A stretch of DNA of 64,000 nucleotides from CAYJGJ01 sp964367585 (lineage in GTDB: Bacteria > Bacillota > Clostridia > Peptostreptococcales > Anaerovoracaceae), in the NCBI GenBank assembly GCA_964367585.1, contig CAYIYH010000002.1:110561-174560 (forward strand), read 5' to 3'. The position numbers and the translations under genes were made by a program. The notes beneath the pieces were generated by a model. That model made no database searches and was not told where the DNA came from. It was given only the letters and a program-made list of their open reading frames with translations. Position 1 is the first letter of the stretch. Every line of letters begins with the position of its first letter. Shown in pieces: positions 34,633 to 45,194 of this stretch.

Positions 34633-37506
34633 ATGAAAAAAAGTACAAGTGCTTCAAGGGAAAAAAAACAAAAACGCCTAATGATTACAATGATAATACT
34701 AGGTGTAATTGTAGTTGCATTTTCTAGTATGGTAAACTTTATTTCCGACTGGCTATGGTTTGAAGAAATGGGTTATACGAGCGTGTTCTTTAGAAGACTC
34801 GTGGCGATGTTGCAGATAGGCATACCCCTATTCTTTATCCTAACAATCCTTTTCTACATATATTTGGTAGGAATTAGGAAGGGCTATTATAAAAAAATAG
34901 CTACCGATGTGGTTCCCGAAGCCAAACAACTAAATAGAATTGCACTCATAATTGCAATTGCGTTTTCGATTTTTGAAACTATTTGGGTTGTACCAAGGAT
35001 ATGGTTTGAATACCTGGAATTTACGAATTTAACGGAGTTTGGTGTTTTAGATCCTATATTTGGTTTGGACGTTTCGTTTTATATATTCCAATCTGAATTT
35101 ATAGCAATAATCAATTCTTTGGTGATGGCATTCGTTATAATGATGATATTGATGTCGGTAATTTACTATATGGTACTCGCATCTAAATCGCCATCAAATT
35201 CCAAAACGCGAACTAATTCCGAAAACAGTGACGATGAGGAGCCTAAAAAAACACAAGGAGCATCTTCGCCTTTCGATAAACTGTTTGGAAATTTCAATGG
35301 CGGAAATGTGAAGCAACCAACTATGAATCCTGATATCGAAAAGGCTGCAAAGTCAATTTTGCAAGTTGCAACAGGACAAATATCAATACTTGTTTCTGTG
35401 TTTTTCCTATCGGTTGCGCTAAGTTTCTTTCTAAACCAGTTCGAGTTGCTATATGGCGGTTCTACAGGAATTGTTTACGGTGCTGGATTTACTGATATTA
35501 ATGTAACGCTTTGGGTGCATAGAATTGTCGCAGGACTTGCAGTCGTAGGTGCAATAATGACGCCGATTAGTATACGCAAGAAGAAGTTAAAAACATTTCT
35601 TATCGTACCGGTCATGATGATTGCCGTTACTGCATTAGGCACGGGTGCATCTTTTGTTGTCCAAAGCTACATGGTAGAAACAGATGAATTGAGCAAAGAA
35701 AGAACTTACTTAGAAAACAATATCGCCTTCACGCAGATGGCGTATGACTTGCAAGATGTTAAGACAGAAGTTTTCGAAGCGGACAATACATTGACTAGTG
35801 AAGACATAATAAACAATGTTGAGACGATAGATAATATCAGAATAAATGACTATCAGCCTGTACAAACATTTTATAATCAAACTCAAAGTATAAGAAATTA
35901 CTATACTTTCTATAGTACTGACGTCGATAGATACATGATAAATGGGAAGTATACGCAAGCCTATTTGTCTGCACGAGAAATCGACGAGACTCAAATTGAG
36001 CAAACATGGCTTAACACTCATTTGAAATATACTCATGGATACGGTATCGCATTGTCTAGGGTAGATACAACCACCGCTAATGGGCAGCCGGATATCATGA
36101 TACAAAACATTCCTCCTGATTCCGCAGTCGAAGAGATTCAAATAACAAGACCGGAAATATACTTTGGAGAAATGACTAATAACTATATTTTAGTAAACAC
36201 AGACGAAGAAGAGTTCGATTATCCTGATGGAGATTCTAATCAATTTACTTTTTATGAGGGTGATGCTGGTATTGAATTAAACTTCTTTAATAGACTCGTT
36301 TTTGCAATAAAAGAGGCAGACGTGCAATTGTTAGTGTCTTCCAATGTAAATAGTGACTCAAGAATAGTGATTAACAGAAATGTAATGGAAAGAGTTACAA
36401 AGATAATGCCTTACTTGAGTTATGACGGTGACCCATATATTGTAGTGGATGAGGGAAAACTTTATTGGATGATAGATGCGTATACATATAGCTCTAAATA
36501 TCCATATTCAGAGCCATATTCCCCTGAAACTTCTTCTGTTAACTATATAAGGAATTCCGTGAAAGTAGTTGTCGACGCATATAATGGAGATGTAGATTTC
36601 TATATTTCCGAAGAAGACGATCCAATAATTCAAACGTATAGCAAGATATACGAAGATTTATTTAAACCACTTGAAGAGATGCCAGAGGGGCTTCGTTCGC
36701 ACATAAGATATCCGCATACAATGCTAGATGTACAGTCAAAAGTATACGCAAAATATCATATGGAAGATCCAAGCGTATTTTATCTAAACGAAGACATTTG
36801 GGAAATTGCATCACAAATATACGGAACGGAAGAAGTTCAAATGTCTCCTAACTATTTCATATTTAAATTGCCGGGAGAAGAAAAGGCGGAGTTTGTAAGT
36901 TCAATACCATATACTCCAAGAGCAAGACAGAATATGACAGCCATGTTAGTTGCAAGAAGTGATGGAGACCATTATGGAGAGCTCTTACTATACAGTTTGC
37001 CTAATAATGTTACTATACCGGGGCCAATGCAAATAGAGGCCGCAATAGACCAAAATACAGAAGTTTCGCAAGACTTCTCGTTGTGGGAAGGCTCGGGCTC
37101 TACGTATAGTAGAGGGAATTTATTTATCGTACCTATAGAAAATTCACTTGTATACATTGAACCTGTGTACCTAGAAGCATCGGCGTCTGCAATACCTGAG
37201 ATGAAGAGGGTTATTGCTTACTATGATGGAAAGATAGCATACGAAGAAACATTGGAAGAAGCTTTGCAAGATCTATTCGGCGATGAAATAGGAGCGGATG
37301 AATCCGAGGGTACTGATAGTGATGGTAGTGGGGATGAGACCAACGAAGACGAGCAACAACCGGATTCACTTTCACAGTCAGACTTGATCCGAAGTGCTTC
37401 TCAAGCATATAACGAAGCGATAGAGGCACAAATGAATGGGGATTGGGCTGAGTACGGAGAAAAAATGAAAGAGCTTGAAGGATACTTGAATCAATTAGCT
37501 CAGTAA
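34633..37506 (+). CDS. UPF0182 family membrane protein
   Basis: A 957-residue protein of the widespread, uncharacterised UPF0182 (COG1615) family. About seven membrane segments lie in the first 360 residues, beginning after a Lys-rich N-terminus, with the typical FISDWLWFEEMGYTSVFF. A large outside domain follows, with TRPEIYFGE and IRYPHTMLDVQ. The C-terminus is acidic (about residues 890-920) and then helical. A hydrophilic loop around residues 190-240 is longer than I expect for the family. The ribosome site is weak. It lies downstream of two anchored proteins of unknown function and a hairpin-bearing leader repeat. Confidence 0.9.
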   Translation: MKKSTSASREKKQKRLMITMIILGVIVVAFSSMVNFISDWLWFEEMGYTSVFFRRLVAMLQIGIPLFFILTILFYIYLVGIRKGYYKKIATDVVPEAKQLNRIALIIAIAFSIFETIWVVPRIWFEYLEFTNLTEFGVLDPIFGLDVSFYIFQSEFIAIINSLVMAFVIMMILMSVIYYMVLASKSPSNSKTRTNSENSDDEEPKKTQGASSPFDKLFGNFNGGNVKQPTMNPDIEKAAKSILQVATGQISILVSVFFLSVALSFFLNQFELLYGGSTGIVYGAGFTDINVTLWVHRIVAGLAVVGAIMTPISIRKKKLKTFLIVPVMMIAVTALGTGASFVVQSYMVETDELSKERTYLENNIAFTQMAYDLQDVKTEVFEADNTLTSEDIINNVETIDNIRINDYQPVQTFYNQTQSIRNYYTFYSTDVDRYMINGKYTQAYLSAREIDETQIEQTWLNTHLKYTHGYGIALSRVDTTTANGQPDIMIQNIPPDSAVEEIQITRPEIYFGEMTNNYILVNTDEEEFDYPDGDSNQFTFYEGDAGIELNFFNRLVFAIKEADVQLLVSSNVNSDSRIVINRNVMERVTKIMPYLSYDGDPYIVVDEGKLYWMIDAYTYSSKYPYSEPYSPETSSVNYIRNSVKVVVDAYNGDVDFYISEEDDPIIQTYSKIYEDLFKPLEEMPEGLRSHIRYPHTMLDVQSKVYAKYHMEDPSVFYLNEDIWEIASQIYGTEEVQMSPNYFIFKLPGEEKAEFVSSIPYTPRARQNMTAMLVARSDGDHYGELLLYSLPNNVTIPGPMQIEAAIDQNTEVSQDFSLWEGSGSTYSRGNLFIVPIENSLVYIEPVYLEASASAIPEMKRVIAYYDGKIAYEETLEEALQDLFGDEIGADESEGTDSDGSGDETNEDEQQPDSLSQSDLIRSASQAYNEAIEAQMNGDWAEYGEKMKELEGYLNQLAQ

Positions 37507-37565
37507 AATAATGGTGTTAGGTGTTGTGATAATCTTAATTCCATGTAATAAGATAAGGTATTAGG

Positions 37566-37615
37566 AAATATGCACTAAATACAATTCTCTTTAGAATAGT
37601 ATTTAGTGCATATTT
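37566..37615. terminator. Long perfect hairpin between the UPF0182 gene and glutamine synthetase
   Basis: AAATATGCACTAAATAC (37566-37582) pairs over 17 bases with GTATTTAGTGCATATTT (37599-37615). The loop itself contains ATTCT and AGAAT, giving about 22 pairs in all. It is followed by GTACTAAATTTG, not a T run, so termination is possible but not certain. It could also be a protein site or RNA-processing signal. Confidence 0.5.
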
Positions 37616-37748
37616 GTACTAAATTTGAAAAAATGATCTTTTTTTGAAAAATAGTATTATACATAATAAGAATAATATGATTCGAAAAATCTTCTATGAA
37701 AAATAAAATGAGTTGCGTAAAAACCTGTGAGCGAAATGAGGGATAAAA

Positions 37749-39674
37749 TTGATTAATTATGATATAGACAAGATGCTATTTGTGATTCCGAAAGGTGAAC
37801 ATAGCAAAGAGCAAATAACAAGTATTCTTTCAAAGCACCCGGAAGTTAAGTTTGTCTCGCTTTCTGCTATAGACCACAGTGGGCAAGGGACGGATGAAAA
37901 AATTCCGGTTGCTGCTTTTATTAAAGATATGAAAAATATATTAAATTCTGGAGTTCAGACTGACGGTTCCAGCGTTGCGCTTCCCAAAATAGCGGATGTA
38001 AACAATGGTAAGGTTGCAATCCTTCCTGACCTAGATGTAAACTGGTATGTAGATCATAATTTTAACTATATCGACTATAAGACTAATCTTCCTGTTGCAA
38101 CCCTTAGAATCCCGTCTTTTTTGTTACACAACGATAATTTTGAATGCGGCTCAAGGGTATTTTTGCATAATACCCTGAAACATTTTTCAAAAAAAATGAT
38201 GGAACTTTTATCCGAGAATCCTTATATTTTTAACCATCTTAATGGTGTTAATAATATAGATGAAATTGAGAATATAGAATTTACTTGTGCTACAGAGTTG
38301 GAGTTTTGGGTTAAGACACCGGAAGATATTGCTGATAGGGAGCAATTATCTACGGCACAAGTATTAAAAGAGCAATATTGGAAAAGGACCATCGGCACAG
38401 TAAGGACCGCATTAGAAGAAACACTAATATTTTTAGATAAATACGGTTTTGAAATAGAGATGGGACACAAGGAAGTCGGTGGAGTAAAGGCTAAATTGGA
38501 CAATTCGGGTAACTATGGACAAATCATGGAGCAACTCGAAATTGACTGGAAGTACGCCGATGCTATGCAAGCTGCAGACAACGAATATCAGATTAGACAT
38601 ATAATTAGAGATATTTTCACAAAGCATGGCTTAGAAGTGTCTTTTTTGGCGAAGCCAATCGAGGGAGTTGCAGGTAATGGTGAGCACACCCATCTAGGAC
38701 TCATCGCACGTCTAAAAAGTGGGGAAAAAGTAAACTTATTCGCAGCTAAAGACGTGGAAAATGAGTTCATGAGTCCCATAGGAATGGGCGCATTGATGGG
38801 TTTCCTAAAAAATTATGAAGTGGTAAGTCCCTTTATAAGTGCGACAACTGACTCCTTTAATCGACTAAAACCCGGATATGAGGCTCCAGTATGTGTCGTA
38901 ACATCCTTAGGAGAGTCTGTAAGTAAGGCTTCGCGAAATAGGACTATACTAGTCGGTTTAATTAGGGATATAAATAATGCTGCTGCGACTCGATTCGAAG
39001 TTCGTTCTCCTAATCCAAAGAGTAATACATATTTGGTAATAGCAGCATCGTACCTTGCGGCATTAGATGGAATAAATGCTGCGGTTTCGGGAAACAAAAT
39101 TTCGTCAGAATTGGAAAAGTCTATCTCAAAAAAACATGGTGAAGATGATTTTTACCTAGAAAAAAACAGGGAGTATCGAAGTGAGGAAGATGTATTCGAG
39201 TATTATACACAGGAGGAGAGAAATATACTTTATGGTATAGCCCCCGAAACAGTTTACGAAAATATCAGTGCCTTTTCGTGTAGTTATGATAAAATGCAGA
39301 TATATTTGAGAGATGATGTTATTTCTCCATTAATCATTGAGTCATTTAAAGAACAGACATTGTCGCAATGGAAGACAGAGTTAAAAAACAGGATAGTTCC
39401 GGAAGTGATGAGCTATATTCGAAGTTGTGTAGAGCTCAAAGATGGTGGAAAAGAAGTAAAAGATCATTTTGATCGTAAACACTGGATAGAAATAAATGCG
39501 CTGAGAGCAAAAATTGGGAAAAACACGGAAGAGTACAAATGCTTGTTAACCGAAATAGTGGAAGCATTGGAATGTGACGACTATGAAACAGCTTCAGTAT
39601 TGCAAAAAGAATTGCAAAAGGCTGTAAGTGAATTAGGAGAAATGTATAGCATATATAAGAAGAATTTGTTTTAA
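37749..39674 (+). CDS. glnN: Glutamine synthetase, type III-like
   Basis: A 641-residue enzyme forming glutamine from glutamate, ammonia and ATP. Motifs follow the GSIII branch: TCATELEFWV, HKEVGGVKAKLDNSG, NEYQIRHIIRDIF, VAGNGEHTHLGL and the nucleotide-site EVRSPNPKSNTYLVIAASY. It is shorter than the roughly 700-residue Bacteroides enzyme. The start is a TTG at 37749 with AGGG about six bases upstream; the next in-frame ATG is at 37773. A C-terminal helical region from about residue 560 is typical of GSIII. It follows a long hairpin and precedes serS by 43 bases. Confidence 0.88.
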   Translation: MINYDIDKMLFVIPKGEHSKEQITSILSKHPEVKFVSLSAIDHSGQGTDEKIPVAAFIKDMKNILNSGVQTDGSSVALPKIADVNNGKVAILPDLDVNWYVDHNFNYIDYKTNLPVATLRIPSFLLHNDNFECGSRVFLHNTLKHFSKKMMELLSENPYIFNHLNGVNNIDEIENIEFTCATELEFWVKTPEDIADREQLSTAQVLKEQYWKRTIGTVRTALEETLIFLDKYGFEIEMGHKEVGGVKAKLDNSGNYGQIMEQLEIDWKYADAMQAADNEYQIRHIIRDIFTKHGLEVSFLAKPIEGVAGNGEHTHLGLIARLKSGEKVNLFAAKDVENEFMSPIGMGALMGFLKNYEVVSPFISATTDSFNRLKPGYEAPVCVVTSLGESVSKASRNRTILVGLIRDINNAAATRFEVRSPNPKSNTYLVIAASYLAALDGINAAVSGNKISSELEKSISKKHGEDDFYLEKNREYRSEEDVFEYYTQEERNILYGIAPETVYENISAFSCSYDKMQIYLRDDVISPLIIESFKEQTLSQWKTELKNRIVPEVMSYIRSCVELKDGGKEVKDHFDRKHWIEINALRAKIGKNTEEYKCLLTEIVEALECDDYETASVLQKELQKAVSELGEMYSIYKKNLF

Positions 39675-39717
39675 TTTCCCATGGGGTTTGAGAGAGGGAA
39701 AGTAGGAAGGTGTACAG

Positions 39718-40986
39718 ATGTTAGACGTAAAGAAAATAAGAGAGTCTTTTGATGCAGTAAAATCACAAGTAGAATTTCGTGGTAAAGGAGACTATGGAAT
39801 CGGCGAAGTCCGTGACCTAGATGTAAAAAGAAGAGCTTTACTAGAAGTGGTCGAGGACAAAAAAAGTAGACAAAATAAAGTATCAAAAGAAATTCCGCTT
39901 TTAAAAAAAGAAGGAAAAGATACATCTGAGATAATGAGAGAAATGAAATCTTTATCGGAAGAAATAAAGGGACTAGACGAACAGCTTTCTAATATAGAAG
40001 CCGACTTGAAAAACTTATTGTTGTCTATTCCAAATACAATCAATGAAAAAGTTCCATTTGGAAATGACGATACCCAAAACGAGTTTATGAGGGATAATCT
40101 TGCTCCTACATCATTTTCGTTTGAGCCAAGGGCACATTGGGATCTCGGCGAAAACCTGCAAATATTGGATTTCGAAAGAGCCGCAAAGGTTGCAGGTGCA
40201 AGATTTAGTGTATACAAGGGATTAGGCGCAAAACTGGAACGATCATTGATTAATTTCATGTTAGACCTGCATACAAACCATCATGGATACATAGAGATTT
40301 TGCCTCCATTTATGATAAACAGGGCTGCGATGACAGGGACCGGACAACTTCCGAAATTCGAAGAAGACATGTTTTATATACCACAAAAAGACTTCTTTTT
40401 GGCTCCAACTGCAGAAGTCCCCTTGACTAATCTTAGGGCAAATGAAATAATGGATAAAGCAGAACTTCCATTATACTATACTGCATATACCCCCTGCTTT
40501 AGAGCAGAGGCAGGGTCTGCGGGTAGAGATACCCGTGGACTTATAAGATTGCACCAGTTTAATAAGGTAGAATTAGTCAAATTCGTAGATCCGAAAACAT
40601 CATACGATGAGCTTGAAACATTGACGTCAAATGCTGAAAAAGTCTTGAAGCTGCTAAAAATACCATACCGTGTAGTAAGATTATGTTCTGGAGATATAGG
40701 ATTTAGCTCGGCAATGACATACGATATTGAAGTGTGGATGCCAAGCTATAATAGATATGTAGAAATATCGTCATGTAGTAATTTTGAAGACTATCAGGCA
40801 AGACGAGCTAATATTAGATTTAGGGACGATGATGGAAAAGTTAAGTTCGTCCATACACTAAATGGATCGGGACTTGCTGTTGGAAGGACTGTTGCTGCAA
40901 TATTAGAAAACTTCCAAAATGAAGATGGGAGTGTCACAGTGCCCGAAGCCCTAGAACAGTACATGGGTACAAATATCATCTCATGA
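39718..40986 (+). CDS. serS: Seryl-tRNA synthetase
   Basis: A 422-residue class II synthetase that charges tRNA-Ser. The N-terminal helical arm for tRNA binding spans about residues 30-105. Motif 2 is seen in CFRAEAGSAGRDTRGLIR followed by HQFNKVELVKF, and motif 3 in NGSGLAVGRTVAAILENF. The serine-binding TAEVPLTNL is present. AGGAAGGTG precedes the ATG. Normal length, no oddities. Confidence 0.97.
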   Translation: MLDVKKIRESFDAVKSQVEFRGKGDYGIGEVRDLDVKRRALLEVVEDKKSRQNKVSKEIPLLKKEGKDTSEIMREMKSLSEEIKGLDEQLSNIEADLKNLLLSIPNTINEKVPFGNDDTQNEFMRDNLAPTSFSFEPRAHWDLGENLQILDFERAAKVAGARFSVYKGLGAKLERSLINFMLDLHTNHHGYIEILPPFMINRAAMTGTGQLPKFEEDMFYIPQKDFFLAPTAEVPLTNLRANEIMDKAELPLYYTAYTPCFRAEAGSAGRDTRGLIRLHQFNKVELVKFVDPKTSYDELETLTSNAEKVLKLLKIPYRVVRLCSGDIGFSSAMTYDIEVWMPSYNRYVEISSCSNFEDYQARRANIRFRDDDGKVKFVHTLNGSGLAVGRTVAAILENFQNEDGSVTVPEALEQYMGTNIIS

Positions 40987-41052
40987 TAAAATAAGCTCAT
41001 GCTATGAGCGTCTAATTATATAAAGTTGTTTTGGAAAGGAAAAAATAAAATA

Positions 41053-42321
41053 ATGGAAGAACATACGGGTTCGATAATAGTTGTAGTCTTTTGTGTAATA
41101 CTGTCGGGGTATTTCTCCGCGACAGAGACAGCATTTACCTCTTTTAACAGAATAAGGCTTAAGAATTCTGCGACTGACGGAGATGAAGGAGCAAAGAAAG
41201 TACTTAATCTTGCGGGAAAATATGATAAACTTTTATCTACAGTGCTGATAGGGAATAACGTTGTAAATATAATGATGACTGCAGTTGGAACAAGTATGTT
41301 TATCTCATTGTACGGATCGACTTACGGACCAACAATAGCGACTGCCGTAATGACTATAGTAGTTCTCATCTTTGGAGAAATATCACCCAAAAACCTAGCT
41401 AAAGAAAATCCAGAAGCATTCGCAAAATTTTCTGCGCCTTATATTGGATTCCTAATGGTAGTACTTACGCCAATCAACTATATTTTTTCTTTGTGGAAGA
41501 TGTTATTAATCAAGGTTTTTAGGACTAAAGGTCGTACTGGTATCACGGAAGATGAGCTTTTAATTATAGTTGAAGAGGCCGAAACAGTTGGGAGTATTAA
41601 TAACGAACACAGTGAATTAATCCAAAATGCCATTGAATTCAATGAACTCGAGGCATGGGATGTAATGACACCCAGGGTGGATATAATGGCTGTAGAAGTT
41701 AGCACTCCAAAAAAAGACATTGCGGAGAAGTTTATCGAGACCGGATTTTCGCGTCTGCCTGTATATGACGACGACATGGATAATATCGTGGGGGTATTAA
41801 ACCAAAAAGACTTCCACAATTATATATATCATACAGAATGTAAAATTCTGGAATATGTCAAGCCTGTAATATATGTAGTGGGGTCGATTAAAATTGCAGT
41901 ATTGCTCAAGAAGTTAAAGCAAAAAAAGACTCACTTGGCGATAATCGTAGATGAGTATGGTGGAACAGACGGTATCGTTACAATGGAGGATATAATAGAG
42001 GAATTAGTAGGAGAGATATACGACGAGCATGATGAAGTAGAATCTGAAGAAATAGTTAAACTCCAAGACGGATCGTATAGAGTCCAGTGTAGTACTAATT
42101 TTGATAAAATGTTAGACTACTTCGATGTATATGAGGATGTAAATGTAACTACTGTCAACGGCTGGGTCGTATTGCAATTAGATAAAATCCCTGCACAGGG
42201 CGATTCGTTTGTTTATGATATGGCAGAAAAAGAATTCCATGTAAAAGTAACTAAATCAGATGAGCGAAAGGCTATAGAGATAAACTTAAAAGTTATAGAA
42301 AAAGAAAAAAGTGAAAAGTAG
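41053..42321 (+). CDS. CNNM/HlyC-CorC family protein (DUF21 and CBS domains)
   Basis: A 422-residue membrane protein. An N-terminal DUF21 transmembrane domain (SATETAFTSFNRIRLK, LLIGNNVVNI-like segments) is followed by two CBS domains (VMTPRVDIMAV; GFSRLPVYDDDMDNIVGVLNQ region) with VDEYGGTDGIVTMEDIIEE, and a C-terminal transporter-associated domain. Relatives are linked to Mg2+ or Co2+ efflux and are often called hemolysins. The open frame begins at a TTG at 41026, but GGAAAGG points to ATG 41053, at a long spacing of about 12 bases. It precedes secA by 11 bases. Confidence 0.92.
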   Translation: MEEHTGSIIVVVFCVILSGYFSATETAFTSFNRIRLKNSATDGDEGAKKVLNLAGKYDKLLSTVLIGNNVVNIMMTAVGTSMFISLYGSTYGPTIATAVMTIVVLIFGEISPKNLAKENPEAFAKFSAPYIGFLMVVLTPINYIFSLWKMLLIKVFRTKGRTGITEDELLIIVEEAETVGSINNEHSELIQNAIEFNELEAWDVMTPRVDIMAVEVSTPKKDIAEKFIETGFSRLPVYDDDMDNIVGVLNQKDFHNYIYHTECKILEYVKPVIYVVGSIKIAVLLKKLKQKKTHLAIIVDEYGGTDGIVTMEDIIEELVGEIYDEHDEVESEEIVKLQDGSYRVQCSTNFDKMLDYFDVYEDVNVTTVNGWVVLQLDKIPAQGDSFVYDMAEKEFHVKVTKSDERKAIEINLKVIEKEKSEK

Positions 42322-42332
42322 GTAGAGAATAT

Positions 42333-45086
42333 ATGAGTTTTGTGGAAAAGCTCTTTGGAAATTTAAATGAAAAAGAGATAAAGAAAATTAAAGCAATTGT
42401 AAGCGAGGTAGAAGCATTCGATGAAAAAATGCAGTCATTGAGTGATTCTGAGCTTAAGCAAAAAACCGTTGAATTCAAAGAAAGATTGAAGAACGGAGAA
42501 ACATTAGATGATATTCTGCCCGAAGCTTTTGCCGTATGCCGTGAAGGTTCTGTTAGAAGCCTTGGAATGAAACATTTTCATGTTCAGCTTATTGGTGGTG
42601 TAGTACTTCATCAAGGAAGAATTGCGGAAATGAAAACCGGAGAAGGTAAAACATTGGTTGCAACATTGGCTGCATATTTGAATGCCTTGGAAGGAAAAGG
42701 AGTACACATTGTAACCGTCAATGATTACTTAGCCAAACGTGATGCAGACTGGATGGGTAAATTATATTCATTCCTCGGACTTACTGTTGGTTGTGTTATT
42801 CATGAAGTCAGAGATGAAATGAGAAAGGAAGCATATAAGGCAGACATTACGTATGGTACCAACAACGAATTTGGATTTGATTATTTGCGTGACAACATGG
42901 TCGCATATGCTGAGCAGCTAACGCAAAGGCCACTAAACTATGCCATAGTAGATGAAGTCGATTCAATACTTATAGATGAAGCAAGGACACCATTGATAAT
43001 ATCAGGACAGGGAACGAAATCGACGGAATTATACCAAATTGCAAATAGATTTGTTTCGACTTTGAGAAATGATGATGACTTTACGGTCGACGAAAAAGAC
43101 AAACAGGCGGTATTGACAGATAGTGGTGTTGAGAAGGCCGAAAACTACTTTAAAATAGAAAACTTTGGCGACCCTGAGAACATGGAAGTAAACCATCATG
43201 TTATCCAAGCATTAAAAGCGAAGACATTGATGAATAAAGACATCGATTATATAGTCAAGGACGGAGAAATAGTAATCGTAGATGAATTCACCGGTCGTTT
43301 GATGTATGGCAGACGATATGGAAATGGTTTACATCAAGCAATAGAAGCAAAAGAAAAACTTCTTGTTAGATCTGAGTCAAAGACTCTGGCGACGATAACC
43401 CTCCAAAACTACTTTAGGATGTACTCGAAGCTTTCAGGAATGACAGGTACGGCCAAGACAGAGGAAGAAGAATTTCAAGACATATATAATATGGATGTAG
43501 TTGAAATTCCAACTAATTCACCTATCCAAAGAAATGATATGCAAGATGCTATATATGCAAAGCAAAAAAATAAGTACGATGCTATTGCAAATAGGGTGGC
43601 GGAACTCCATAGTACCGGACAACCGATATTGATAGGTACAATTTCGATAGAGAGATCCGAACTGTTGAGCACTCTCTTGAAGAAAAAAGGAATTAAGCAC
43701 AATGTCTTAAATGCGAAACACCATGAAAAAGAGGCAGAGATTGTCGCAGAAGCAGGAAGACTAGGCGCTGTTACAATAGCAACGAACATGGCGGGCAGAG
43801 GAACAGACATAATACTCGGAGGAAACCCCGAATTTGAAGCAAAAAAAGAAATGCGAAAAAATGGTTTTTCTGAGGAGGCGATATCTTTTGCTACAGGATA
43901 TGTGAAGACAGACGACGAGGAATTGAACAGGGCACGCAAAACTTTTTCTGAGTTACATAATAAGTATAAAGAAGAAAGAAAGAACGAACAAGAACAAGTA
44001 AAAGAAATCGGTGGACTTGCAATCATAGGGACAGAAAGACATGAAGCGAGAAGAATCGATAACCAACTTAGAGGACGTTCAGGGCGTCAAGGTGACCCTG
44101 GACAGACACAGTTTTTCCTGTCTATGGAAGATGAACTTCTGAGACTGTTTGGCGGCGAAAGAATGCAAAGCATGGTCGAAAAGCTTGGCTTTGATGAAGA
44201 AGACGCTTTGGAAGCAAAGATGCTAACTAGATCCATAGAAAGTGCACAGAAAAAAGTAGAAGGAAAGAACTATGGCATACGACGTTATGTATTACAATAC
44301 GATAACGTGATGAATAAGCAAAGAGAGATAATCTACGATCAAAGAAAGAAAGTTCTTCATGGAGACAACCTTAAGGACTACATTTCAAACATGAGAGAAG
44401 AAGTTTTGACGGAGATAATAGATCCGATTGTATTCGCGTCTAAATACCCTGAGGAATGGGATTTAAGCACGCTCGAAAAGAATCTTCGTAATATTACGCC
44501 GAAGCTGGTCTTACGTGAATCAATCGACGTAGATAAAATAGAAGAATACGACGAGAGTTCTTTTAAAGAAGATATCAGTAACTATTTCGTAAAATTATAT
44601 GATCAAAAAGAAGAAGAGATAGGAGCAGATGAGCTTCGTGAAATAGAGCGAATGATTTTGCTAAGAGTAGTAGACAATCTCTGGATGGATCATATAGATG
44701 CGATGGATCAATTAAAATCCGGAATCGGGTTAAGATCTATTGGGCAACAAGACCCTGCAGCTGCATATGCAAAAGAAGGTTTCGACATGTTCGAACAGAT
44801 GATACAGTACATAAAGGATGATACCGTAAAATACTGCTACAATGTGACGGTAAAAACTAATGCTCAAAGAACTAGCAATGTTCAAGTGAAGGAAGCAAAA
44901 AAAGACGAGTTTAAGGACGAAAAAGTTTTACAAGGGCAAGGAGTTCCTCAGCAGACACACGTTCCGCCGCGTCAACAAAAGCAAGAGACAATCAGAAGAG
45001 ATGCTCCGAAGGTGGGAAGAAACGATCCTTGCACATGCGGATCGGGCAAAAAGTATAAAAATTGCTGTATGTCCAATGAGGAATAG
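42333..45086 (+). CDS. secA: Protein translocase subunit SecA
   Basis: A 917-residue motor ATPase of the general secretion pathway. In order: the N-terminal SVRSLGMKHFHVQLIGG, Walker A MKTGEGKTLV, the DEAD-like VDEVDSILIDEARTPL, the preprotein cross-linking domain, motif GRAGRGTDI-like NMAGRGTDIILGGNPEF, QLRGRSGRQGDPG, and the C-terminal zinc site CTCGSGKKYKNCC. Full length with linker tail. It is followed by a strong terminator at 45142-45194. The usual neighbour prfB is not present. Confidence 0.98.
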   Translation: MSFVEKLFGNLNEKEIKKIKAIVSEVEAFDEKMQSLSDSELKQKTVEFKERLKNGETLDDILPEAFAVCREGSVRSLGMKHFHVQLIGGVVLHQGRIAEMKTGEGKTLVATLAAYLNALEGKGVHIVTVNDYLAKRDADWMGKLYSFLGLTVGCVIHEVRDEMRKEAYKADITYGTNNEFGFDYLRDNMVAYAEQLTQRPLNYAIVDEVDSILIDEARTPLIISGQGTKSTELYQIANRFVSTLRNDDDFTVDEKDKQAVLTDSGVEKAENYFKIENFGDPENMEVNHHVIQALKAKTLMNKDIDYIVKDGEIVIVDEFTGRLMYGRRYGNGLHQAIEAKEKLLVRSESKTLATITLQNYFRMYSKLSGMTGTAKTEEEEFQDIYNMDVVEIPTNSPIQRNDMQDAIYAKQKNKYDAIANRVAELHSTGQPILIGTISIERSELLSTLLKKKGIKHNVLNAKHHEKEAEIVAEAGRLGAVTIATNMAGRGTDIILGGNPEFEAKKEMRKNGFSEEAISFATGYVKTDDEELNRARKTFSELHNKYKEERKNEQEQVKEIGGLAIIGTERHEARRIDNQLRGRSGRQGDPGQTQFFLSMEDELLRLFGGERMQSMVEKLGFDEEDALEAKMLTRSIESAQKKVEGKNYGIRRYVLQYDNVMNKQREIIYDQRKKVLHGDNLKDYISNMREEVLTEIIDPIVFASKYPEEWDLSTLEKNLRNITPKLVLRESIDVDKIEEYDESSFKEDISNYFVKLYDQKEEEIGADELREIERMILLRVVDNLWMDHIDAMDQLKSGIGLRSIGQQDPAAAYAKEGFDMFEQMIQYIKDDTVKYCYNVTVKTNAQRTSNVQVKEAKKDEFKDEKVLQGQGVPQQTHVPPRQQKQETIRRDAPKVGRNDPCTCGSGKKYKNCCMSNEE

Positions 45087-45141
45087 ATAGAGCAATAGCG
45101 AAAGCAAATTCACAGAATCGAAACAAACTGTGTACTAAAAG

Positions 45142-45194
45142 AAAAAGTGATTGGGGATACGAGCCGAAACTCAAATACCCCAATTGCTTTTTTT
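45142..45194. terminator. Bidirectional intrinsic terminator after secA
   Basis: ATTGGGG (45150-45156) pairs with CCCCAAT (45178-45184), with A-rich and T-rich extensions outside giving a longer stem. A T run at 45188-45194 serves secA and the A run near 45142 serves the convergent transporter gene, whose stop codon overlaps the T run. Confidence 0.85.
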
